A stretch of DNA of 16,150 nt from JAGOUY01 sp964541725 (GTDB taxonomy: Bacteria > Patescibacteriota > Patescibacteriia > 2-12-FULL-60-25): positions 1 to 16,150 of the forward strand of contig CAZIQG010000022.1 of NCBI GenBank assembly GCA_964541725.1, given 5' to 3'. This document shows, one piece after another, positions 6,122 through 12,856 of this stretch (within the stretch, counting starts at the first letter, position 1; the number at the start of each line of letters is the position of its first letter). The notes under the pieces are model-generated. The model did not search any database. It had not been told where the DNA came from and saw only the letters and a list, made by a program, of their open reading frames with translations. The position numbers were made by a program, and so were the translations under genes.

Positions 6122-6381
6122 TCATGAACAATCTTCTTTGAAAAAGATATCCTCTTGCTCTCGGAAGTGGTCCGTATCCAAGATCTCCTTGGCTTCTTGC
6201 ACATCTCTTCTCTTACGATCAGCTCAACTCCCGCTGAATACGAAAAAGGTGCAGGGCGCATCCCACCAGCATCACCACCGCTCACAAAACACTTTATTCC
6301 AGCTGACTCAAGTGCCTCTTTCGCCATCTCTGCTTCAAGTCTTGAGGGAAAAGTTTTTACCGTAACAAGATTGGACCCCAT
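6122..6381 (-). pseudogene. DUF2007-like small protein, interrupted by a one-base frameshift
   Basis: The first frame encodes a compact domain of the DUF2007 type (a putative signal-transducing family of about 70-85 residues). It reads VTVKTFPSRLEAEMAKEALE, then SAGIKCFVSGGDAGG, then AGVELIVREE. At about 6205 the frame breaks: one extra G there continues the protein as DVQEAKEILDTDHFREQEDI and a short tail ending KEDCS at a TGA (6124-6122), giving about 86 residues. That tail includes the helix expected at the end of this family, whereas the uncorrected frame runs into basic, serine-rich sequence. The ATG at 6381 lies 8 bases after a good -10 box, so the mRNA should be leaderless. The next ORF starts at or over its stop. 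The role of the family is not established. Confidence 0.75.
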
Positions 6382-6389
6382 CTAAATCC

Positions 6390-6418
6390 ATTGTACTCAC
6401 AGATAAATGCTCTGTCGA
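6390..6418 (-). promoter_or_regulatory. Promoter giving a leaderless DUF2007-like mRNA
   Basis: On the minus strand TCGACA (6413-6418) lies exactly 17 bases before TACAAT (6390-6395), a strong match at both boxes. Only 8 bases separate the -10 box from the ATG at 6381, so transcription should begin at or within two bases of the start codon. Confidence 0.7.
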
Positions 6419-6453
6419 TAAATCCCTCCATCAGAAGCAAATTGCGTCTATAA

Positions 6454-6484
6454 CAAAAATTCCGCTTTAAAAGCGGAATTTTTG
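6454..6484 (-). terminator. Intrinsic terminator of tRNA-Ala
   Basis: The 31 bases 6454-6484 form a perfect inverted repeat, CAAAAATTCCGCTTT and its complement around a single central base, with the GC-rich core AATTCCGC and flanking A/T runs that supply a U tract on either strand. On the minus strand it begins one base after the CCA of the tRNA. Confidence 0.85.
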
Positions 6485-6485
6485 T

Positions 6486-6561
6486 TGGTGGACCCTAGCG
6501 GGATCGAACCGCTGACCTCTTCCATGCCATGGAAGCGCTCTACCAGCTGAGCTAAGAGCCC
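6486..6561 (-). tRNA. tRNA-Ala, anticodon GGC
   Basis: The 76-base minus-strand gene folds into a complete cloverleaf. The acceptor stem GGGCTCT pairs with AGGGTCC and includes the G3-U70 wobble that alanyl-tRNA synthetase recognises. The D arm is GCTC/GAGC around AGCTGGTA. The anticodon stem CTTCC/GGAAG holds the loop ATGGCAT, so the anticodon is GGC and reads GCC and GCU. The T arm is AGCGG/CCGCT around TTCGATC. CCA is encoded in the gene. Confidence 0.97.
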
Positions 6562-6577
6562 CTTCTTGAACGGTCAG

Positions 6578-6606
6578 AGTATGCCAAAAGCAGGCTGAAT
6601 CGTCAA
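6578..6606 (-). promoter_or_regulatory. Promoter of tRNA-Ala
   Basis: On the minus strand TTGACG (6601-6606) is followed after exactly 17 bases by CATACT (6578-6583). Transcription would start near 6571, about 10 bases before the mature tRNA. The -35 box contains the TGA stop codon (6605-6603) of the upstream helical-protein gene. Confidence 0.75.
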
Positions 6607-7265
6607 CCTGCCCCTTCCTGCATCCTCTTCCAGATTTTCGCATGCCCATGCGCCTCTCGCATCCTCTTCACCGCCCGTTGCATAACCTCCTCCGTCTCCC
6701 CTCGCTCTCCCAATTCCTCCACCCGCTTCTGCCAAAACGTGGCGCTCCCAGGCAAGCGCTCTCCCAAATACTGATCCCACTCCCCAAACGCATCTTGTAT
6801 ATCTTGCTGTTTCTTCAAAACAGTCATTTTAGCTTCTTCTGATCCCGCTCCCTTCTCCATCCGCTCATCCATAATCACTCCACGCACCCATAACTCTGAA
6901 CGAACCAACTCCGCCCGCTCCAAATCCGTCACCACCTCTTGGCGCACCGCCCGCAACCAATCGCGCCACTCGCGTAATAATTCTGTCGTTGGCGTTTGCA
7001 CGATGGCGCACCGTTCCACCAAACGCCCCAAGATCACCTGTTCCATCCCAAGCTCACGCTCCTCAACCGTATTCCCCTCAAAGCGACGAATCCGCTCCAC
7101 CATCGACAAAAGTTGCTTCTCCGCCTCCCGCATCACCCCTTCCATGCGCCCCGCGAGCGCACGCTGCGCACTTGCCAGTGCAGCTCTACGCTCTTCAAGC
7201 CTATACGCAGACACCCCGACCGTCGTCGGGGAAGATTTGCCTTTAATCCAAGAAAATAAACGCAT
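6603..7265 (-). CDS. Hypothetical helical protein downstream of the ligase-like gene
   Basis: This 220-residue protein has no signal peptide or membrane helix and is almost wholly helical and charged, with likely coiled coils: RLEERRAALASAQRALAGRM at about 22-41, VMREAEKQLLSMVERIRRFE after it, and a Trp-containing segment LLREWRDWLRAVRQEVVTDL near the middle. I recognise no family. It is the last protein gene of the surface cluster and may be a cytoplasmic partner of the ligase-like protein, though only position supports this. The ATG at 7265 lies 6 bases after the stop of that gene and in the same reading frame, separated only by the TAG and two sense codons. A strong GGAGGGG site (7280-7286) lies 14 bases before the ATG, which is far. 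It would be 8 bases before an ATT at 7271, a possible rare start codon. Confidence 0.7.
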   Translation of the reverse strand: MRLFSWIKGKSSPTTVGVSAYRLEERRAALASAQRALAGRMEGVMREAEKQLLSMVERIRRFEGNTVEERELGMEQVILGRLVERCAIVQTPTTELLREWRDWLRAVRQEVVTDLERAELVRSELWVRGVIMDERMEKGAGSEEAKMTVLKKQQDIQDAFGEWDQYLGERLPGSATFWQKRVEELGERGETEEVMQRAVKRMREAHGHAKIWKRMQEGAG

Positions 7266-7271
7266 ACGAAT

Positions 7272-9602
7272 CTAGCGCACCCCTCCAACACGCTCTTCCA
7301 ACACCTGCAAACGTTTTTGCACCGCGGTATTCGTCCGCACACTCGCCGCTACGAGACGTAATTGTACCAGCGCATCCGACAATCGTCCCGCTTCCTCATA
7401 CAAAGAGGCAAGCTGCCAACGCGCCCGCACCTGTGTCGCATCCAACTGTATCACCTTTTCAAAGGCCTCCATTGCCCGCGCTGGTTGATTGATCTGCATC
7501 GCTAACATCCCCAACTCAAAGATCCGATCCGCACTAGGATCCCGAGCTACAACAGATTCTAATGCTCTAAATGCCTCTTCCCCTTTCCCCTGCCGATGGA
7601 GAATAACCGCTTCTTGGTAGCGTGCTGGTAGATAATCCCTTTTCAATCCCAAAGACACCCGTGTCCAGCGCATCGCTTCCTCTAACGCTTGTCGTTCCTG
7701 TTCCATCGCTTGTTCACGCACGCTCGCTTCCTTCGCTTCAAACAACACACGGAGCTGTTGGGCACGTAACAAAAACAAGCTTCCAATTTGATACGGATAA
7801 TCCGGATGCTGCGCGTCACGTTGCATCGCTTCCTGATAGTGTTTCACCGCAAACCCATCCGCTCCCTGCGTAAACGGTGCAATTCCACTATAAATAATCC
7901 CTGCATTCGCCCAACTATCCGGATTCGCGGGAGCCAAACGCGTCGCTTCCAGCGCGCTATCTACCATCGCCGTTACCTGCTCCCCAACGAGCTTCGCCCG
8001 ATCAGCAGCCGGAGCATCTTTTACTTGTTGTAGAACCTGGACTAAAGAGGCTTGCGCTAAAGCACGTGCCGACACATCATCCCAAGGATGGATCGCTCGC
8101 ACGCCCCGCAAAGCCTTCATAACCTCTTCAGCCGACATCTCTCCTCGCTGATACGCAGATACAATCTGTTCCGTTTTCGCCTGCGCCCACAATGTCTGGC
8201 CACCTAATACGAGCACAACCAACACCCCAAGCGTCATGCCAACCACCTTCATAGGCAATACCCATTTCCAAGGTCGACGCATTCCATCCACCGTCAACCG
8301 CATGTGAGAGGAAAATCCCATCAATCCTCCCGTTAACATCCAAAATAAAATTTGATGCGACAAATTATAATTGTAGAAAAACAGCCCTACACTCATCGCT
8401 GTCCAACCACTAAACACAATGATCTGCAAAGGAAGTGCTTCCTCAGAGATATCATGCACCCGATGGCCATGCCGCATTTTAAGAAACCCATGCACTCCGA
8501 CTCCAACCATCGCTAGCAAAAACAAGATAAACAACCCACTCACCACCATCCCTGTCGTCGCAAACAAGGTCAAAAACTGCGAACTTGCTCTGTCAAAGCG
8601 ATTCGCCCAAAATGGCGTATTATTAAATTGCGGCGCGCGATACAACGCATAATCATAGGCCCACGTCCCGGGTCCCGTTCCTAACCAAGGATGCGCCGCC
8701 ACCGTCTGCTGGGTAATCTGCCACGAAGCAGGCATCGACAGTCCAACCTCTCCCGCTACCGGCGTCTTCCAAGCAATCGGCACAACCAAATTCACAACTC
8801 CAATCACAGTCGCCGTCAACAACCACACTCCACGTTTCGTTTTTTTAAACAGATCCTGCTTGGTAAGCATCATAAAAAGCAGAAGCAAGCCCACCCCCAT
8901 CAATACCATCATCCACGCCACCCAAAACTGTACACGTAATAAAATAACAAACGATGCCAACCACAGCACCCAAGCACTCCCCCGTGCCACCATCCCTGGC
9001 CATGTTAGCAGCGAAAACACCCCTTCAAGCCGACGACCAAACGCGATCACCCCAAGCGCCGCGATGCTTCCCACACTCGCACACAAAGATAACGCATACA
9101 CACTTCCCGCCGCCGTCGTGGCTTCTCCAGAAAAAACGGACCAGATTCCTGCTCCCGCCACCCCCAAACATCCAAGCAAAAATAAAAAAAGGAATGCTGA
9201 ATAAGAAAGCAGCATGCGTGTACGCTGCGCAATTAACCAAGCAAAGACTAAAAGGGTCGCTATGCTCGAAAACGTCCACGCGCGTTGGCTAAATTGCCCC
9301 ACAAATGACAAATAAGAATGAACCGAGAATATCGCCGTCAAAAGAACACCGATTCCAAACAAGGCCAGCAAAATACTCGACCATCCCACCCGAATCTCCG
9401 AACGACGTTCAACCGCACTTCGCACTGTCCGCGCCACGAGCGCAACACCAACAAGCCCAATCAAAGCTCCCTGCTTAAATAATTCGGCGCGCTCAAACGT
9501 CGCAGCCGCCAATCCAGGCACAATCACTACCACGAACGCCAAACAGACATCCGTAATAAACGACATCCATTCTCCAATACGCGTCCGCTGAGCACTATCC
9601 AT
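7272..9602 (-). CDS. O-antigen-ligase-like membrane protein with C-terminal TPR repeats
   Basis: This 776-residue protein has about a dozen membrane helices in residues 1-480. A periplasmic-loop-type region follows the pattern of Wzy/WaaL/PglL proteins: HPWLGTGPGTWAYDY at about 303-317, then RFDRASSQFLTLFATTG from about 334. Family members move glycan from a lipid carrier to lipid A, to a growing polymer or to protein Ser residues. From about residue 490 the chain is soluble and made of TPR helices (for example ALEATRLAPANPDSWANAGI, YQEAMQRDAQHPDYPYQIGS, AFEKVIQLDATQVRARWQLA), probably outside the membrane and suited to hold a protein partner. I choose the ATG at 9602: a longer frame from a TTG at 9647 would start upstream of the likely -10 box (9636-9641). 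It follows two large surface-protein genes, which makes a role in surface polymer or protein glycosylation likely. Ligase and polymerase cannot be told apart here. Confidence 0.85.
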   Translation of the reverse strand: MDSAQRTRIGEWMSFITDVCLAFVVVIVPGLAAATFERAELFKQGALIGLVGVALVARTVRSAVERRSEIRVGWSSILLALFGIGVLLTAIFSVHSYLSFVGQFSQRAWTFSSIATLLVFAWLIAQRTRMLLSYSAFLFLFLLGCLGVAGAGIWSVFSGEATTAAGSVYALSLCASVGSIAALGVIAFGRRLEGVFSLLTWPGMVARGSAWVLWLASFVILLRVQFWVAWMMVLMGVGLLLLFMMLTKQDLFKKTKRGVWLLTATVIGVVNLVVPIAWKTPVAGEVGLSMPASWQITQQTVAAHPWLGTGPGTWAYDYALYRAPQFNNTPFWANRFDRASSQFLTLFATTGMVVSGLFILFLLAMVGVGVHGFLKMRHGHRVHDISEEALPLQIIVFSGWTAMSVGLFFYNYNLSHQILFWMLTGGLMGFSSHMRLTVDGMRRPWKWVLPMKVVGMTLGVLVVLVLGGQTLWAQAKTEQIVSAYQRGEMSAEEVMKALRGVRAIHPWDDVSARALAQASLVQVLQQVKDAPAADRAKLVGEQVTAMVDSALEATRLAPANPDSWANAGIIYSGIAPFTQGADGFAVKHYQEAMQRDAQHPDYPYQIGSLFLLRAQQLRVLFEAKEASVREQAMEQERQALEEAMRWTRVSLGLKRDYLPARYQEAVILHRQGKGEEAFRALESVVARDPSADRIFELGMLAMQINQPARAMEAFEKVIQLDATQVRARWQLASLYEEAGRLSDALVQLRLVAASVRTNTAVQKRLQVLEERVGGVR

Positions 9603-9635
9603 AAAGAGCGAAAGACCTGGACATAGATATGCCTC

Positions 9636-9641
9636 AGTATA
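9636..9641 (-). promoter_or_regulatory. -10 box before the ligase-like gene
   Basis: TATACT on the minus strand (9636-9641) lies in the 59-base gap after the tail-fibre-like gene and would start transcription near 9629, giving a leader of about 27 bases to the ATG at 9602. No good -35 box is present at the usual distance, so this may be a weak internal promoter of a longer operon. Confidence 0.4.
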
Positions 9642-9661
9642 ACACAAAAATGATGCGCTTC

Positions 9662-12600
9662 TTACTTTCTATTTCTGTCATTCTCAGGATTCACACTCGG
9701 TTCTTCTACAGGCACGACCGGTTCTACAACCACAAGTACTGGCTCCTCGACAACAATCGGCACAGCCGGCTCCGTCACCACAGGCACTGGCTCCACCACA
9801 ACCTGCTCTGTACTCGAAGCCACAGGTTCAATCGTCGTCACGATCGGCGCGGTACTCGTAGGAGTCTCTTGCGTCACAGGCGGTATAGGTTGCGATTCTT
9901 GAGGAGTTGGGATAACCGGCACCGTACTTGTCACCACCGTCTGCACCAACGCTTCTCCCGTCGTCGTATTCACAAGTGCATACGTCCCATCTGAACGATA
10001 CACGCGTGCACCCGTCGGCGTCCCATGGACACTCCACGCAAACGTCACATCACGCACTTGCTTGTCATGCAAGAAGATATCAAATCCAATATCTGTATAG
10101 TTATCCGTCCACCATCCACCATTCACTTGTCCACGTGGCGTCACCTGAATATTCGGGTAACTCAGCACGGAATCGTATGCAACGTGTACCCGTTTCGATC
10201 CCGCCTCTACATACGCAAACCCGCGATACGAAACCTCGCCGGCCACATCATCCATCTTCACGTTCTGACCTAATTCCTCCTTTTGCGATCCTCCCCACCA
10301 CCCCGGATTCACAAATACTTCAATCTTGCCCACACTCGCGCCATCATAAGGTTCCAGCGCCAGGCCGACAATTGGTCCAGCCTTCGTCGCTTTAACCGCA
10401 GTCCCCGGAATCGTAGACGGGCCGAGCGGATCCCCAATCTTAATCGCTCCATTCATCGCCGAAACTTTCGTCGGCACACGACCAGCAAGAGCAATCGGAT
10501 ACGTATCCGGATCCGGACGCCCCGCAATAAATGCCGGTTTTGTCGACACGATCCCCATCAATAAGCCTGTTTCACTCAAAGACCGTTGCACATGAAACCG
10601 CCCACGCTCACTCGCGACCACCAAATCTCCATACTCTAATTTATCCGGCGAATAATAGCGCTCCGCAAAGTCGTACGAATCATTCGCTTGCCATCCATCC
10701 GCATTTGTCGCGATGTACTGCGTCGACGTACTCGTATCATCAAGAAAAATATATTTCGATTGCTGCGTTCCTTGACGGCCAGTAGGATACAACCGCCCGC
10801 CGACAACCACATCCCCCGCAATAGTCGCTTTTCCTAATTGGTCAATCGCAAATATATTAGATGACGAAGCGTTGCGAATAACAAACGAGGAGGACAAAGG
10901 CGTAGTCACCTCCGTCAGCAATCCAAAACTAGATGTACGTGCCTGCGCACCATCCCAAGCGCTCCCACGAAAGGTGAGTCCCCAAGAATTAACCGTCGGG
11001 GTCACTATCGTGGCCTCAGCACGCGCATCCACCACCAAATCATCCGTCAAACGTGCTACCCGGCCATCTGTGTTTAAAATGGATCCAGCCGAATATCCCG
11101 TCTTCACAAACACTTCAATCGTAGATGTTGCAGCCGCCGCTTCCAACGCATATCCCAAAATCATGCCCGGCTTCGTCGCCTTCATCGCCACACCTGGATA
11201 TTCAGATGTGGTAAGCGGATCACCGATCATAATAGCCCCATTTATGGGGGACACCTGTGTCGGTACACGCCCCGTCAAGGCCACAGGAACCCCATCCGTA
11301 ATCATTCCTAACAAGAACCCAGGCCTCGATGAATACACCCCTGCAAGTCGTGGATCATAAGGAATGCCCGTGCTTTTTTGAACCGTCACGGGATCAGCAC
11401 CGAAAACTAAAACATCAGTAGTCGTAGCAACCCCCTGAAGACGATATGATTCCGCTAAATCGAAGGCATCACTAGAGGAAATGGTGTCATCCGCAATCAA
11501 ACTATAGCGCATACCAAAGTAACCTGGACAAGAGTTACGAAGATCTTGAGCCAAGCACAAACCGTGCAAGCCATAGTTAATAACCATCGAGTAATTTTTT
11601 GTACCCGTAGCCGCCGTATTCGGACCCACCAACAAACGGTCAACATATGCCCCCCAAGCCGCATGCTGAACATTGTAATCCGCGGAATTCGTAAACCTCG
11701 CAACAGGAGAAGAACTAGATGTATTAGCCAATAAATCCACAAAAGATCCCGACAAAGCGTAAAAATAGGTACTTGTCGCGTAGGTACTTGAAACACTCAC
11801 AAAATTCCCATCCTGCCAGCGTAAACTCGCTGAACCCAACCCAAAAGAAGCATCCGCAGAAGGTAGCAGCGAACTATTAAATCTCCCTGACACCGTCACT
11901 GTTTGCGCAGAACTTCCTCCCAACGTCGTATTTCCATACACCGTCAAACCTTGATCAACTGTCAATCGACTAGAAGATGCACCGCCCACCACACTTAACG
12001 CACCATTCACCGTAGAAGTACCACTCCCCGTAAACATAAAACTCCCGGAACTCGTGACAGAACCCACTCGATTCAAAGAGAACACTGTCGACGCTTGGTC
12101 GTTCACCCCCCTCAATAAAAAATCATTCTGAGTCGATGTCCCACCCGATTGGATGAGCAAGGCCGTACGGGAACTCGTCGCTGCGTTATTCTCTGTCTGG
12201 TTGACGGTGAACAAATTTTGCCCACCGCTCGCCGTACTAGACGCATACATACCTTGCAACTGCTCTGCATTGAACGCTTGCGGTACTGCACTCAAACGTT
12301 TGCGCGGAGCCATTTCACTATCCGAACCAATCGTCACCCCCAAATACAGTGCATCCGTATTCCAATTCACGGTATCGAGCGTATTCTGCCAAAACCCACT
12401 CGCAGATGAATCCCCCAACAATAAACTGAACAAGCCATCTTGGACAGCTACGGGGATCGCTGTCGGCAATGCTGTCGTTCCTGATGCCGTCCATAACACC
12501 GTTCCACCAGACGAAGCAGAATAAAGGCTAAATTTCATCTGATATGTTCCATCCAAAACAGCCGTACCCACTCCATTCAATAACTTACCCTGATAACTGA

Positions 12601-12736
12601 TCTGGCGGTTAATTCCAGAAGTAGCTTGCACAGATGAGGCACCCAATAAATAAAAAAAACCAATCCCTAAGCATAATAAAACCAGCCCAAGCGTACGGGT
12701 TACCCATAAAGAACAGGAACGTCCAAATACATGCAT
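9662..12736 (-). CDS. Secreted Ser/Thr-rich tail-fibre-like surface protein with a duplicated domain
   Basis: This 1024-residue protein starts with a signal peptide (basic start, then LGLVLLCLGIGFFYLLGASS, cleavage likely after VQA near 39). Residues about 42-160 match a module known from phage tail-fibre-like and bacterial surface proteins: ISYQGKLLNGVGTAVLDGTY, VQDGLFSLLLGD, then RKRLSAVPQAFNAEQLQG. Residues about 165-400 are Ser/Thr/Gly-rich beta repeats. Two related domains follow at about 420-548 and 684-815, each with a GRVPTxVSxxNGAIxIGDPL core and ending EVFV. The last 120 residues include a Pro/Val/Glu-rich tail. No C-terminal membrane helix or sorting motif is seen, so anchoring is unclear. 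It may form trimeric fibres, by analogy only. The rich Ser/Thr content and the ligase-like gene downstream make it a candidate glycosylation substrate. The ATG at 12736 lies 11 bases after a -10 box with no ribosome binding site. Confidence 0.8.
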   Translation of the reverse strand: MHVFGRSCSLWVTRTLGLVLLCLGIGFFYLLGASSVQATSGINRQISYQGKLLNGVGTAVLDGTYQMKFSLYSASSGGTVLWTASGTTALPTAIPVAVQDGLFSLLLGDSSASGFWQNTLDTVNWNTDALYLGVTIGSDSEMAPRKRLSAVPQAFNAEQLQGMYASSTASGGQNLFTVNQTENNAATSSRTALLIQSGGTSTQNDFLLRGVNDQASTVFSLNRVGSVTSSGSFMFTGSGTSTVNGALSVVGGASSSRLTVDQGLTVYGNTTLGGSSAQTVTVSGRFNSSLLPSADASFGLGSASLRWQDGNFVSVSSTYATSTYFYALSGSFVDLLANTSSSSPVARFTNSADYNVQHAAWGAYVDRLLVGPNTAATGTKNYSMVINYGLHGLCLAQDLRNSCPGYFGMRYSLIADDTISSSDAFDLAESYRLQGVATTTDVLVFGADPVTVQKSTGIPYDPRLAGVYSSRPGFLLGMITDGVPVALTGRVPTQVSPINGAIMIGDPLTTSEYPGVAMKATKPGMILGYALEAAAATSTIEVFVKTGYSAGSILNTDGRVARLTDDLVVDARAEATIVTPTVNSWGLTFRGSAWDGAQARTSSFGLLTEVTTPLSSSFVIRNASSSNIFAIDQLGKATIAGDVVVGGRLYPTGRQGTQQSKYIFLDDTSTSTQYIATNADGWQANDSYDFAERYYSPDKLEYGDLVVASERGRFHVQRSLSETGLLMGIVSTKPAFIAGRPDPDTYPIALAGRVPTKVSAMNGAIKIGDPLGPSTIPGTAVKATKAGPIVGLALEPYDGASVGKIEVFVNPGWWGGSQKEELGQNVKMDDVAGEVSYRGFAYVEAGSKRVHVAYDSVLSYPNIQVTPRGQVNGGWWTDNYTDIGFDIFLHDKQVRDVTFAWSVHGTPTGARVYRSDGTYALVNTTTGEALVQTVVTSTVPVIPTPQESQPIPPVTQETPTSTAPIVTTIEPVASSTEQVVVEPVPVVTEPAVPIVVEEPVLVVVEPVVPVEEPSVNPENDRNRK

Positions 12737-12747
12737 ATCTTGTTCTT

Positions 12748-12753
12748 AGTATA
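12748..12753 (-). promoter_or_regulatory. -10 box before the tail-fibre-like gene
   Basis: TATACT on the minus strand (12748-12753) ends 11 bases before the ATG at 12736, so the leader would be about 4 bases. No -35 match is found 16-18 bases upstream. No terminator separates this gene from the upstream FN3 gene, so it could also be read as part of one long transcript. Confidence 0.45.
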
Positions 12754-12823
12754 TAAGGATTTTGCCATTCGCTGTTTTTGGCTCAATCTAGGCCATATCT
12801 ATATACACTCAAAAAACACTAGT

Positions 12824-12856
12824 TGTGCATACGGTGTGGATAAACTGTGGTCAAAC
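12824..12856. repeat. Three 11-base phased repeats resembling DnaA boxes
   Basis: Three units start exactly 11 bases apart on the plus strand: TGTGCATACGG, TGTGGATAAAC and TGTGGTCAAAC (12824, 12835, 12846). The middle unit contains the perfect DnaA box TTATCCACA on the minus strand (12835-12843). The first matches TTATNCACA at all but one position; the third has two mismatches. The AT-rich stretch 12795-12822 lies beside them. The last unit overlaps the stop codon of the FN3 gene. They may bind DnaA or another regulator of the tail-fibre-like gene. Confidence 0.45.

Noticed and set aside
3300..6207. Programmed -1 frameshifting at the three broken genes
   Set aside because: No X-XXY-YYZ heptamer is present at any of the three junctions. 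Only the HIT site has a short A run, so mutation or sequencing error is simpler; it is kept as an option in the finding.
9603..9647. TTG start adding 15 residues to the ligase-like protein
   Set aside because: The likely -10 box at 9636-9641 falls within that extension, there is no ribosome binding site, and the ATG at 9602 precedes a normal N-terminus.
9662..9800. Cell-wall sorting signal at the end of the tail-fibre-like protein
   Set aside because: The Pro/Val/Glu-rich tail lacks an LPXTG-type motif and a hydrophobic helix before the final charged residues.
9928..12524. Several plus-strand ORFs of 80-160 codons under the tail-fibre-like gene
   Set aside because: They have biased, low-complexity translations, lack ribosome binding sites, and lie wholly inside a 1024-codon minus-strand gene.
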